64,000 nucleotides of DNA, taken from contig NZ_QJJZ01000015.1 of the NCBI RefSeq assembly GCF_003201775.1, forward strand, positions 1-64,000, written 5' to 3'. Positions 34,347-43,164 of this stretch are shown piece after piece. The notes beneath the pieces are model-generated. The model was not told the DNA's origin. It saw only the letters and a list, made by a program, of their open reading frames with translations, and ran no database searches. Position 1 is the first letter of the stretch; every line of letters starts with the position of its first letter. A program made the translations under genes and the position numbers. This stretch comes from Arenibacter sp. ARW7G5Y1. GTDB taxonomy: Bacteria > Bacteroidota > Bacteroidia > Flavobacteriales > Flavobacteriaceae.

Positions 34347-35214
34347 GGGAAAGGGTAGGGAATTCATTTTGGGATTCTTTTTGTCGATGAATTTTTGTCT
34401 TGCCCAAACACCGGATGTTTTTAGGTTAGAATATATGTTGATGCCAAGAAATACGGCTGAAGCAAAATTATCCAGAATTAAACTGGTGGCCAACCTGCCC
34501 ATTAAAGTAGGAAAAAATGACAATATTATTGTCGGGGGCGAATACAATCGCATTGCCTACGATCTAAACCGTAGAACGCCCTATGACGATGTAATCACGG
34601 AAACCTTTCATGTTGCCGATTTAAATATGGCCTATATATTGCAGTACAATAAGGACTGGCGCTTTGTAGGGGTGGTAACGCCACGTTTGTCGTCCACTTT
34701 GACCAATGATATTGGGCAGGGGGATGTCTCCGTTAACATGACCATAGGGGCCTTACGGGATAGGCCTAAAATTGAAAAACCAACGCGCTTGGTACTGGGA
34801 ATAGCCTATAACTCAACTGTGGCCGTTAGAGTTCCCTTGCCCTTGGTCTATTTTGAAAAGCGGTTCCATCCCAATTGGGCATATGTGGTGGGGGCCCCCA
34901 AGAGTGGCATGAAATATTTTTTTAACGATAAACATATGCTGCAGACCGAGTTTATTTTGGATGGATATTACGTTAATTTGCAGAATACGGTAATCAGCTC
35001 GGATTCTGGTGTTGCCTCTTCCATTTCTACCTCGGTGGCTTTGTTTACATTGGGATACCAATATGCAGTGGCCAAAAATATTTTCTTTTATGGCTACGCG
35101 GGCCATACCTTGTTTCAGGCGGGGGTGTTGAGGGATGAAGAGCGAAATGATATCTTTACATTGAACGATGAACCTAGTTTCTATTTTAGAACAGGTTTTA
35201 GGATTGGAATTTAA
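34336..35214 (+). CDS. DUF6268-like outer-membrane beta-barrel protein
   Basis: About 292 residues with a signal peptide (cleavage near residue 22, after CLAQ), alternating beta strands and an aromatic-rich C-terminus (FYFRTGFRIGI), as expected for an outer-membrane barrel. The pattern fits the DUF6268 family, of unknown function. The start could be the TTG at 34330 or the ATG at 34336; both lie inside the end of the MscS gene. It may form an outer-membrane exit for the ABC export genes upstream, but that is speculation from operon position. Confidence 0.7.
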   Translation: MGIKGKGREFILGFFLSMNFCLAQTPDVFRLEYMLMPRNTAEAKLSRIKLVANLPIKVGKNDNIIVGGEYNRIAYDLNRRTPYDDVITETFHVADLNMAYILQYNKDWRFVGVVTPRLSSTLTNDIGQGDVSVNMTIGALRDRPKIEKPTRLVLGIAYNSTVAVRVPLPLVYFEKRFHPNWAYVVGAPKSGMKYFFNDKHMLQTEFILDGYYVNLQNTVISSDSGVASSISTSVALFTLGYQYAVAKNIFFYGYAGHTLFQAGVLRDEERNDIFTLNDEPSFYFRTGFRIGI

Positions 35215-35225
35215 AATACATAATT

Positions 35226-36389
35226 ATGTCTAGAATACTTGTAATTGAAGATGAATCGGCCATTAGAAGGGTTTTGGTGAAAATCCTTTCGGAGGAAAAT
35301 GAAAACTATAAAGTGGAGGAGGCCGAAGATGGGTTGATAGGGTTGGAAACAATTAAAAAAGATGATTTTGATCTTGTACTTTGTGATATAAAGATGCCCA
35401 AAATGGATGGGGTCGAGGTTTTGGAAGCAGCGAGAAAAATAAAGCCCGAAATTCCCTTCATTATGATTTCCGGGCACGGAGACCTGGATACGGCAGTGAA
35501 TACCATGAGGCTCGGGGCCTTCGATTATATTTCAAAACCACCCGATCTAAACAGGTTGTTGACTACAGTGCGCAATGCCTTGGATAGAAAGGATTTGGTG
35601 GTGGAGAATAAAATTCTGAAGAAAAAAGTAAGCAAAAATTATGAAATGATTGGGGAAAGCAATGAAATCTCCGTCATTAAGGAAATGATAGAAAAAGTAG
35701 CCCCAACCGATGCCAGAGTCCTCATTACGGGTTCCAATGGTACAGGTAAGGAACTAGTGGCCCATTGGATCCATGAAAAAAGCGAGCGGAATGCCAATCC
35801 TCTGATTGAGGTCAACTGTGCAGCAATCCCTTCCGAATTAATTGAAAGCGAACTTTTTGGACATGTTAAGGGGGCTTTCACATCCGCTGTAAAGGACCGG
35901 GCCGGAAAGTTTGAGGCTGCAAATAAAGGAACCATTTTTTTGGATGAAATAGGGGACATGAGCCTTTCTGCCCAGGCAAAAGTTCTTAGGGCACTTCAGG
36001 AAAATAAAATAAGCAGGGTAGGATCGGATAAAGACATCAAAGTAGATGTTAGAGTAGTGGCCGCCACCAATAAGGACCTAAAAAAGGAAATTGAAAGCGG
36101 AAGGTTTCGCGAAGATCTATACCACAGATTAGCAGTAATTCTAATTAAGGTTCCTTCATTGAACGATAGAAGGGATGATATACCTTTACTCATAAAACAC
36201 TTCTCAGAAAAAATAGCCTCAGAGCATGGTAGTACTCCCAAAACCTTTTCTGCAAAGGCCATTGCCTTGTTAAAAGGGTATGACTGGACTGGGAATATTA
36301 GGGAATTGAGAAATGTTGTAGAGCGGCTTATAATACTTGGGGGCAACGAAGTAACCGAGGAAGACGTAAAATCTTTTGCCAGTAAATAG
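35226..36389 (+). CDS. NtrC-type response regulator (REC-AAA+) lacking a DNA-binding domain
   Basis: A 387-residue protein with a receiver domain (1-120; phosphoacceptor Asp54 in LCDIKMPK, lysine in YISKP) and a sigma-54-type AAA+ domain (about 140-380). Walker A is GSNGTGKE and Walker B is GTIFLDEIGD. The sigma-54-contact loop reads GAFTSA at residues 216-221, with serine for the glycine of GAFTGA at position 220. The chain ends just after the AAA+ domain, with no Fis-type helix-turn-helix. It is the last gene of the ABC-MscS operon, 11 bases after the barrel gene. No histidine kinase is adjacent. It may act without specific DNA binding. Confidence 0.88.
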   Translation: MSRILVIEDESAIRRVLVKILSEENENYKVEEAEDGLIGLETIKKDDFDLVLCDIKMPKMDGVEVLEAARKIKPEIPFIMISGHGDLDTAVNTMRLGAFDYISKPPDLNRLLTTVRNALDRKDLVVENKILKKKVSKNYEMIGESNEISVIKEMIEKVAPTDARVLITGSNGTGKELVAHWIHEKSERNANPLIEVNCAAIPSELIESELFGHVKGAFTSAVKDRAGKFEAANKGTIFLDEIGDMSLSAQAKVLRALQENKISRVGSDKDIKVDVRVVAATNKDLKKEIESGRFREDLYHRLAVILIKVPSLNDRRDDIPLLIKHFSEKIASEHGSTPKTFSAKAIALLKGYDWTGNIRELRNVVERLIILGGNEVTEEDVKSFASK

Positions 36390-36539
36390 AGCTATTAATT
36401 TAGTAAAGAAGGGCTATTTGGAACCTAAGTATGAAGGTAGAAATTAGGCCTCGATACCCAATAGGTTCTTTAGTGTTTCGGGAAAATGGGGGTAAAGGGA
36501 ACTAGTTAAGGCTTATTTTAATTATCTCATTGCTCATCG

Positions 36540-37229
36540 TTAGTTCCTGCAGCCATTCAACTTTTTAAGGGCATTGGCGGCAATTTCTTTGGTTTTTAGG
36601 TTATAGTATTTTTTGCCTGCAGAAAGGTTGGATTTTAGAAGTTGCTGTTCACAATTATTGTACACGTTTTGCGCAAATGCAGTGGCTTCTTTGCAATCTA
36701 CAGTTTCCACTACCTTGTCCAAAGATTCTTTGAACTTTTCCAAGGCAATATTCACTTTGATTTCAAGGGTATTTGTATCTACAGGTTTAAGTGATTCTTT
36801 TGCAGCTATGGAAGTTTTGGTATTCATAGCCAGAACATCGTTATTATATCTGCTATCATGGGAATCGTGTTCGTTTAAGGCTTCCATACTTCCCAAAGCA
36901 TTGTCCAAGGCCTTTTTTAGGAGTATTTGTACACCAGGTATAGAGGAGGCCCTAGTGGCATTGGTCAAGTTAACGGAACTTTCGTGTATAAGTGCCATGG
37001 CATGCTCGCAGCCACAATCCTCTAATTGGGACTTGGATTTCACTATGGCGTTCAATGCTTTATAGGCAAAATATTTGGAGATGTTAATGTCGTCGGTGGC
37101 AATGGCCTTTTCAGTTTGTGATTGGATGTAACCAATATTGGAACCGGCATATTCACAGGCTTTGTTACTCTTAAAGGAAGAAAAAATAAACAGCGCCAAA
37201 GAACAAACAATTATAACGGAATGTCTCAT
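36540..37229 (-). CDS. Exported helical protein of unknown function
   Basis: A 229-residue protein with an N-terminal signal (residues 1 to about 20). The mature part is helical and carries pairs of cysteines (CGCEHAMA near residue 72, VDCKE, NNCEQQ and a final NGCRN) that could form disulfides outside the cytoplasm. A repeat-like KSxLxxC pattern recurs in the two halves, hinting at an internal duplication. I recognise no family. It is transcribed leftward, convergent with the regulator gene. Confidence 0.65.
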   Translation of the reverse strand: MRHSVIIVCSLALFIFSSFKSNKACEYAGSNIGYIQSQTEKAIATDDINISKYFAYKALNAIVKSKSQLEDCGCEHAMALIHESSVNLTNATRASSIPGVQILLKKALDNALGSMEALNEHDSHDSRYNNDVLAMNTKTSIAAKESLKPVDTNTLEIKVNIALEKFKESLDKVVETVDCKEATAFAQNVYNNCEQQLLKSNLSAGKKYYNLKTKEIAANALKKLNGCRN

Positions 37230-37628
37230 AAAGTAGGTTTTAGTTTATTGTTATACTGGGAAATATAACCTTGTAAAGGTAAGCTTACCACTTTGTATTT
37301 AGATGATTTTTTCGATGAAGTACATCTTAAAACTATGTTTTTAGACCAACAGTGGCTTTTTATGGATATAAGGTTGTGTTTTTTTTGGATTCCCTTGTAT
37401 ATGAAGCATATAGATCCACTAGGGTGCCTAATTTTACTTCGGAATTAGGGTAATTTCTTATGAATATGCGTAAATTTTAAGCCAACATAAGGTGAATGTC
37501 CAATACTTGGGTAATTATGATCAATACCTATAACTTAACGCATTCTGGCCTTAACTTTTAGGTAGTCTGAAAAATTTCATATATTTTTTGTCTTTAATTG
37601 CTCAATACAGGAGCACTAAAACCAATTC
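37230..37628. other. Divergent intergenic region without a supported gene
   Basis: About 400 bases between the leftward exported-protein gene and rightward ppk2. It must hold both promoters. A TATTTTTTG sequence before ppk2 misses the TAnnTTTG spacing by one base. No repeat, RNA or small ORF stands out. Confidence 0.5.
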
Positions 37629-38507
37629 ATGAAGAACATAGAAGCAGCAACTTATAAGGTTGATAGGGAAATTAAATTGGCCGATTTAAATACAAGGGAA
37701 GATTTGGGGTCTTCGGATAAAAAATTAAGGAAAGCACTTGAAAGCGTTAGGATAGAATTAGGGGAGTTTCAGGATACCATGTATGCCCATGCCAAATACA
37801 GCGTTTTAATTTGTTTGCAGGGTACCGATACTGCCGGGAAGGATAGTTTGATTAGGGAAGTATTCAAGGATTTTAACGCCAGGGGGGTAGTGGTGCATAG
37901 TTTTAAAGTGCCAACAGAGCTGGAATTAAAGCACGACTATATTTGGCGACACTATATTGCCCTGCCGGCAAAGGGAAAATTTGGGGTTTTTAACCGTACA
38001 CATTACGAAAATGTTTTGGTAACCAGGGTGCATCCGGAATACATATTGAATGAACATATTCCCGGAATCCATAGGGTAGAGGACATAGATCAAAGTTTTT
38101 GGGACAAACGTTTTGAACAAATAAATAATTTTGAACGTCATATAGCGGAAAACGGGACCATTATATTTAAATTTTTTCTGCATTTATCCAAGGAGGAGCA
38201 ACGGCAGCGATTATTGAGAAGGTTGGAATTAAGGAAGAAAAACTGGAAGTTTTCCCCTGGCGATTTAAAGGAAAGACTTATTTGGGACCAATACCAAAAA
38301 TGCTACGAGGAAGCACTTAACAAAACATCAAAACCGCATGCCCCCTGGTTCGTTGTTCCTTCCGACAATAAAAAAGCTGCCCGGTTAATAGTTGCTTCAA
38401 TTTTGTATGAAGAGTTAAAAAAATACAAAGATATAAGGGAACCCGAACTCGATGATAAAATAAAAGCTAATTTAGAAGAATATAAAAAACAATTGGAAAA
38501 CGAATGA
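37629..38507 (+). CDS. Polyphosphate kinase 2 family protein
   Basis: A 292-residue PPK2-type nucleotide kinase that transfers phosphate between polyphosphate and nucleotides. The P-loop is GTDTAGKDS (about 62-70). The lid and catalytic segment NRTHYENVLVTRVHP (about 120-134) and the arginine-rich RLLRRLELRKKNWKFSPGD region fit the family as I know it. Which nucleotide is used (ADP, GDP or AMP) cannot be told. It overlaps the M28 peptidase gene by four bases (ATGA), so the two are translationally coupled. Confidence 0.88.
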   Translation: MKNIEAATYKVDREIKLADLNTREDLGSSDKKLRKALESVRIELGEFQDTMYAHAKYSVLICLQGTDTAGKDSLIREVFKDFNARGVVVHSFKVPTELELKHDYIWRHYIALPAKGKFGVFNRTHYENVLVTRVHPEYILNEHIPGIHRVEDIDQSFWDKRFEQINNFERHIAENGTIIFKFFLHLSKEEQRQRLLRRLELRKKNWKFSPGDLKERLIWDQYQKCYEEALNKTSKPHAPWFVVPSDNKKAARLIVASILYEELKKYKDIREPELDDKIKANLEEYKKQLENE

Positions 38508-39877
38508 GGTATTTATTGTTGGTATTTTTACTAATTGCACTACAGATCGAAGCACAGAACAATGATGAAAAACAAATTAAAGAAATATATAACACGGCCC
38601 TTACCAATGGCAATGGATATGCTTGGTTAAATTATTTGTCCAATCAGATTGGAGGAAGACTTTCGGGTTCTTTGCAAGCACAGAAGGCTGTGGATTACAC
38701 AAAAAAAGTTCTCGATTCCATGGGACTGGACCGCGTTTGGCTTCAGCCGGTCAAAGTCCCAAAGTGGGTAAGGGGTACACCGGAATTTGCTTATATAGAG
38801 AGCGATCCCGGATTGACCAATAATGTCCCCATATGTGCTTTGGGAGGTTCTGTGGCCACTCCTTTTGGAGGAATAAAGGCAGGGGTGGTTGAGGTTATGG
38901 GTATTGAAGGGCTAAAAACGCTGGGGAAAGAAAAAATTCAGGGGAAGATAGTGTTTTTTAATAAACCTATGGACCCTGTAAATATTGACACCTTTCAGTC
39001 TTACGGAGGTTGTTCGGACCAACGATATTCAGGTGCCGCCGAAGCGGCCAAGTACGGTGCCGTAGGGGTAATTGTCAGGTCCTTAAACCTTCGGTTGGAC
39101 GATTTTCCCCATACAGGTGCTATGAGCTATGGAAACACGCCCATAGAGAGTAGGATTCCAGCCGCGGCCATAAGTACAAATGGAGCCGAACTGCTAAGTG
39201 CCACCTTAAAACTAAATCCGGGCATAAATTTTTTCTTTAGACAAAATTGTAAAATATTGCCGGATGTGGAGTCTTATAATGTAATTGGGGAAATCAAAGG
39301 AAGTACCTATCCAAATGAAATTTTGTTGGTGGGAGGACATTTGGATTCATGGGATTTGGGAGACGGTTCACATGATGATGGTGCTGGATGTGTGCAGAGT
39401 ATGGAAGTGTTAAGGTTGCTAAAGGTTACAGGATATAGACCTAAACGTACCATACGGGTGGTCCTTTTTATGAACGAGGAAAACGGACTTCGTGGCGGTA
39501 CCACCTATGCGGAGCAGGCGTCCAAAAATAATGAGAAACATATTTTTGCCCTGGAAAGTGATTCCGGTGGTTTTACGCCCCGAGGTTTTTCATTTGATTG
39601 CAATCAGGCCAATTTTAAGCAGATAGAGGGTTGGAAAAGCTTGTTTGAACCCTATTTGGTGCACCAATTTATAAAAGGGTGGAGCGGAGCGGATATTGGA
39701 CCATTGAAAAATGATGATATTGTTTTGGCAGGTTTAAAACCGGACAGTCAGCGGTATTTTGATCATCACCATTCGGCCAACGATACCTTTGCGCATGTAA
39801 ATAAACGGGAATTGGAACTTGGAGCTGCCTCTATGGCCAGTTTAATCTATCTCTTTGACCAATATGGCATCAAGTAG
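38504..39877 (+). CDS. Exported M28 family metallopeptidase
   Basis: A 457-residue zinc aminopeptidase-like protein with a signal peptide (cleavage near residue 18, after IEAQ). A PA-like insert covers about 120-230. The zinc-binding catalytic part has GGHLDSWDLG and HDDGAGC, with the bridging Asp, then NEENGLRGG with the catalytic glutamates, ESDSGGF, and the last histidine in DHHHSANDT. All metal ligands of the family are present. It likely degrades peptides outside the cytoplasm. The start overlaps the ppk2 stop. Confidence 0.9.
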   Translation: MRYLLLVFLLIALQIEAQNNDEKQIKEIYNTALTNGNGYAWLNYLSNQIGGRLSGSLQAQKAVDYTKKVLDSMGLDRVWLQPVKVPKWVRGTPEFAYIESDPGLTNNVPICALGGSVATPFGGIKAGVVEVMGIEGLKTLGKEKIQGKIVFFNKPMDPVNIDTFQSYGGCSDQRYSGAAEAAKYGAVGVIVRSLNLRLDDFPHTGAMSYGNTPIESRIPAAAISTNGAELLSATLKLNPGINFFFRQNCKILPDVESYNVIGEIKGSTYPNEILLVGGHLDSWDLGDGSHDDGAGCVQSMEVLRLLKVTGYRPKRTIRVVLFMNEENGLRGGTTYAEQASKNNEKHIFALESDSGGFTPRGFSFDCNQANFKQIEGWKSLFEPYLVHQFIKGWSGADIGPLKNDDIVLAGLKPDSQRYFDHHHSANDTFAHVNKRELELGAASMASLIYLFDQYGIK

Positions 39878-40000
39878 TTCTTGGCACTGTTTAAGGGAGT
39901 GGAACTTGGGGAAAGGAAATTTATTATGAAGAATGCCTACAGGTAGATGAAATGGGATTATCCAATCCGCAGTGTTTTTTATAAACAGAAAACTTATCCT

Positions 40001-40008
40001 TACCTTTG
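40001..40008 (+). promoter_or_regulatory. -7 promoter box of the cyclophilin-FKBP gene
   Basis: TACCTTTG, matching TAnnTTTG, 23 bases before the ATG at 40032. Confidence 0.5.
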
Positions 40009-40031
40009 CGGACTAATTAAAAAACAGTGAT

Positions 40032-40964
40032 ATGCAAGACGGAATTTACGCAAAATTCAATACTTCGAAAGGAGAAATACTGGTAAAGCTTACGCATGAT
40101 AAAACCCCTGGAACCGTGGGTAACTTTGTAGCCTTGGCGGAGGGTAATCTAGAAAATAGTATCAAGGCTCAAGGTAAACCCTATTATGACGGATTGAAAT
40201 TCCATAGGGTTATTCCGGATTTTATGATACAGGGAGGTTGTCCGCTAGGAACCGGTACTGGTGACGGGGGCTATAAATTTGATGATGAATTTCATCCAGA
40301 TCTTACCCATGACGGACCTGGCGTACTTTCAATGGCCAATGCCGGACCTGGTACAAATGGCACTCAATTTTTTATTACCCATGTGGCCACTCCTTGGTTA
40401 GATAACAAGCATACCGTTTTTGGGCACGTAGTGAAAGGTCAGGATGTGGTGGATGCCATTAAACAGGGCGATAAAATAGAAAGTTTGACCATAGAGCGAA
40501 TTGGGTCGGAAGCGGATAATTGGAATGCGGTAGAGGCTTTTAGGACTTTTGAGGGTTCTAGGGAAAAAAGACTTGCGGAGGAAAAGAAAAAAATAGCAGC
40601 TGAACTGGATAAAGTTGCAGCTGGATTTAACGAAACGGAAAGTGGACTTAGGTATAAAATTGTTCAAGAGGGAAAAGGAAGCAAGGCCGTAAGTGGAAAA
40701 AATGTTTCAGTACATTATGAAGGATCTTTGTTGAACGGCCAAGTTTTTGATTCTTCCTATAAAAGAAAGGAGCCAATTAGCTTTCAATTAGGTGTGGGCC
40801 AAGTTATTCCAGGATGGGATGAAGGTATTGGCCTATTGAAGGTTGGGGACAAGGCCAGGTTTGTAATTCCTTCCAATTTGGCATATGGAAGTGCTGGTGC
40901 CGGCGGGGTTATTCCACCCAATGCCACCCTTATATTTGATGTTGAATTAATGGGGATAGGATAA
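40032..40964 (+). CDS. Cyclophilin-FKBP fusion peptidyl-prolyl isomerase
   Basis: A 310-residue protein joining two unrelated isomerase folds. The N-terminal cyclophilin domain (about 5-160) has [22 protein letters not shown] and HTVFGHV. A charged helical linker (about 170-205) leads to a C-terminal FKBP domain (about 215-310) with [26 protein letters not shown] and the [19 protein letters not shown] end. No signal peptide is present, so it should act in the cytosol. A strong bidirectional hairpin follows. Similar fusions are known in Bacteroidota and dual-family immunophilins. Confidence 0.93.
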   Translation: MQDGIYAKFNTSKGEILVKLTHDKTPGTVGNFVALAEGNLENSIKAQGKPYYDGLKFHRVIPDFMIQGGCPLGTGTGDGGYKFDDEFHPDLTHDGPGVLSMANAGPGTNGTQFFITHVATPWLDNKHTVFGHVVKGQDVVDAIKQGDKIESLTIERIGSEADNWNAVEAFRTFEGSREKRLAEEKKKIAAELDKVAAGFNETESGLRYKIVQEGKGSKAVSGKNVSVHYEGSLLNGQVFDSSYKRKEPISFQLGVGQVIPGWDEGIGLLKVGDKARFVIPSNLAYGSAGAGGVIPPNATLIFDVELMGIG

Positions 40965-40980
40965 ATTCCAATTTTCACAT

Positions 40981-41017
40981 AAAAAAAAGACCCTAAGAAA
41001 TTGGGGTCTTTTTTTTT
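40981..41017. terminator. Bidirectional terminator after the isomerase gene
   Basis: The core stem AGACCC / GGGTCT is extended by A and T runs into a long arm with an A tract on the left and a T tract on the right, 17 bases past the stop codon. Confidence 0.85.
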
Positions 41018-41111
41018 ACTAATGGTTCAGAATTGAGAGACGAAAAATGTTTTCGACCCTATTGTGTTTAAGTTGAAATTAAACCTTATATGGTAAATTC
41101 AAAATTGCTTT

Positions 41112-41198
41112 CTATCTTTTGGTCTTATTAAGGCTCAATACTAAAAGCGCTATGTTTATTACCAATAAGGAGAGAAGAATGGTGAAAAAAGTAGTCAT
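41112..41198 (-). CDS. Tiny single-pass membrane protein (28 residues)
   Basis: Begins MTTFFTILLSLLVINIALLV and ends with LSLNKTKR: one membrane helix plus a short basic tail. About 12 of its first 24 residues are identical to the 58-residue protein at 23841-24017, including the starting TFF, the central IN and the final S-x-N. No -7 box was found upstream, and the length is near the limit for any call. The match between two independent sites is the main evidence that it is real. Confidence 0.45.
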   Translation of the reverse strand: MTTFFTILLSLLVINIALLVLSLNKTKR

Positions 41199-41382
41199 GC
41201 TTAAGTTATTTTAATGGTGCGATTTTAGTGTTTTTAAGGAAGATGGTAAAATTGGGGAAAGGTTGCGTTAAAAATATAAATATTACTTTTAAACATGAAA
41301 AATCCTACAAAACAGTCTTTTAATGAAATACTTTTACTCCCTAAACAGCTTTGGTTTAAATTTCGATAAAGTCCAATAAAAA

Positions 41383-41404
41383 AGCCCATCCGCTAGGATG
41401 GGCT
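41383..41404 (-). terminator. Rho-independent terminator of the cold-shock gene
   Basis: Stem AGCCCATCC / GGATGGGCT with a four-base loop. On the minus strand it is followed by a T run, 32 bases past the stop codon. Confidence 0.85.
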
Positions 41405-41435
41405 CTATTTTCTAAAAAAAATTGTACCGTAATTA

Positions 41436-41627
41436 TTAAATCACTTTTACATTTACTGCGTTCAATCCTTTTTTACCTTGTTGTAATTCAAATTCTACAA
41501 CATCACCTTCGCGAATTTCGTCGATTAAACCAGAAATGTGTACAAAGTGATCTTCGCTTGAGCCTTCTTCAGTGATAAATCCGAATCCTTTGGAATCATT
41601 GAAAAATTTTACTGTTCCTTTATTCAT
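41436..41627 (-). CDS. Cold-shock domain protein (CspA family)
   Basis: A 63-residue single-stranded nucleic acid-binding protein. RNP1 is KGFGFI (about 14-19) and RNP2 is HFVHIS (about 27-32), in the standard five-strand beta barrel. It acts as an RNA chaperone by family knowledge. The upstream 540 bases contain no gene, so a long 5' leader typical of cold-shock genes is possible, but I recognised no promoter. A clear terminator follows. Confidence 0.94.
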   Translation of the reverse strand: MNKGTVKFFNDSKGFGFITEEGSSEDHFVHISGLIDEIREGDVVEFELQQGKKGLNAVNVKVI

Positions 41628-42113
41628 TATAAAAAATTAAAAAAATTAAATTAGCCGCCAAGATAAGGTTTTATTATTTAACTACATGATTTTTTGATAG
41701 TTATATTTATTTTGGAAGATTTTGACACGATTTTTAAAAAGTGAATAAACGGCTAATCAACTGTGCGTTAATGTCCTCGGTCTTAAACTTTTACTTTTTC
41801 ATATCAGTTTTTATGTGTTCTGCACGTTTTTTTAATTCCTACAGGGAAAATGGATTTTTTTTGCGCGCTAAATGAATTTCTGGGAATGTTGGGGTACAGG
41901 TTAGGGAAGTTTGATTAAAAAGAAGAATAATAAGGCGTCAACACCTAATTAAATTTAATTTTTTGTTTCTCTTGGCCTGCAGAAGTAGCCGCATTTGAGA
42001 ATGGTTTTGGTCAAATAGGTGTTGTGGACAGTAGTGGGTTGGATAACATTATCTCAATCACCTCAATAACAAAGGAGCTACAAGGAATTGCTGTTATTGG
42101 GAGCTAAAACAAA
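41628..42113. other. Intergenic region with a possible gene remnant
   Basis: Between the cold-shock gene and the peroxiredoxin terminator. On the plus strand, 41949-42104 is open for 52 codons with a protein-like reading (for example AEVAAFENGFGQIGVVDSSG), but it has no plausible start and an upstream in-frame stop. It may be the 3' remnant of a lost gene or chance. The part near 41628 may be the cold-shock leader. Confidence 0.35.
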
Positions 42114-42144
42114 ATAGAGTCTTCCCTAACAGGGAAGACTCTAT
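42114..42144 (-). terminator. Rho-independent terminator of the peroxiredoxin gene
   Basis: A perfect 14-bp stem ATAGAGTCTTCCCT / AGGGAAGACTCTAT with a three-base loop. On the minus strand it is followed by TTTTGTTTT, 25 bases past the stop codon. Confidence 0.85.
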
Positions 42145-42169
42145 TGATATTATAGTAGTCCTATCCAAA

Positions 42170-42808
42170 TTATAGGTTCGGCTGTGGGGTCATTCTTAAA
42201 TAGGGCTTAATTTCTTCCACACCTTTGGTGAATATTTTTTTGGCATCCTCTGTGTTTATGGATGGACTTACAACCACCCTATCCCCATTTTCCCAGTTGG
42301 CAGGAGTGGCTACTTTATGATATGCTGTTAATTGTAATGAATCTATTACCCTGAGCAATTCGTGAAAATTACGACCTGTGGATGCAGGATAGGTAATTAT
42401 GAGTTTTACAGTTTTGTCCGGGGCTATAATGTAAACCGAACGCACAGTTAAACTGTCGTTTGCATTTGGATGAATCATGTCGTAAAGGGTAGAGACCTTT
42501 TTGTCCTCATCGGCAATAATTGGAAAATTAACAGTGGTATGCTGTGTCTCATTAATGTCTTTGATCCATTCCCCATGAGAGGCTACCCCATCAACACTCA
42601 GTGCCAGCATTTTTACGTTCCGTTTGTCAAATTCTCCTTTGAATTTAGCGGCCGTTCCAAGTTCGGTGGTACATACCGGGGTAAAATCCGCCGGGTGCGA
42701 AAACAAAATTCCCCATCCATCACCTAAATAATCATATAAATTGATCATTCCCATAGAACTATCTGCTGTAAAATCAGGGGCTAGGTCGCCCAATCGTATT
42801 GTTGCCAT
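42170..42808 (-). CDS. 1-Cys peroxiredoxin (Prx6 type)
   Basis: A 212-residue thiol peroxidase that reduces hydrogen peroxide and organic peroxides. The peroxidatic cysteine is in HPADFTPVCTTELG (Cys about residue 46). The C-terminal extension with the WENGDRVVVSPS motif marks the Prx6 subfamily. No conserved resolving cysteine is present, as expected for a 1-Cys enzyme. It is monocistronic, with a strong terminator. Confidence 0.92.
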   Translation of the reverse strand: MATIRLGDLAPDFTADSSMGMINLYDYLGDGWGILFSHPADFTPVCTTELGTAAKFKGEFDKRNVKMLALSVDGVASHGEWIKDINETQHTTVNFPIIADEDKKVSTLYDMIHPNANDSLTVRSVYIIAPDKTVKLIITYPASTGRNFHELLRVIDSLQLTAYHKVATPANWENGDRVVVSPSINTEDAKKIFTKGVEEIKPYLRMTPQPNL

Positions 42809-43164
42809 ATTTTGGTGCTTTAGTTAAAAGTTTATTATCCTATAAAATTAGTAGATTATCTTGTAATCGACTTTTTTAAAAGGTTAAAAATGTATTAAAA
42901 TTTAACGAAATAAAGTTGTTTTTTGAAATTTGTTTAGGTGGAATTTATTTTTTTTTAATCTTTTGGGATGCAATACGTACTGTATTCGATCGTATAAATA
43001 ATGGTCTTTTTTTTGCAAAAAAAACATTTAGTTTAATTGGGTTTGTAAGCACCATTGCCAATCGCCCTTCGATCCCGTTCTATGAATGGGAAAACTTTGG
43101 TAGGGTTTAATATTAATTATTGGGATAGCTAATATTATTCATTATACTTCTTTAATTTTATACA
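42809..43164. other. Divergent intergenic region, T-rich
   Basis: About 350 bases between the leftward peroxiredoxin gene and the rightward DinB-family gene. A 64-codon frame from a TTG at 42916 is hydrophobic because of T runs and is not believed. No repeat or clear promoter was seen. Confidence 0.5.

Noticed and set aside
42916-43110. 64-residue hydrophobic ORF from a TTG start
   Set aside because: Its hydrophobicity comes from T runs, it has no promoter box or ribosome site, and the sequence has no family features.
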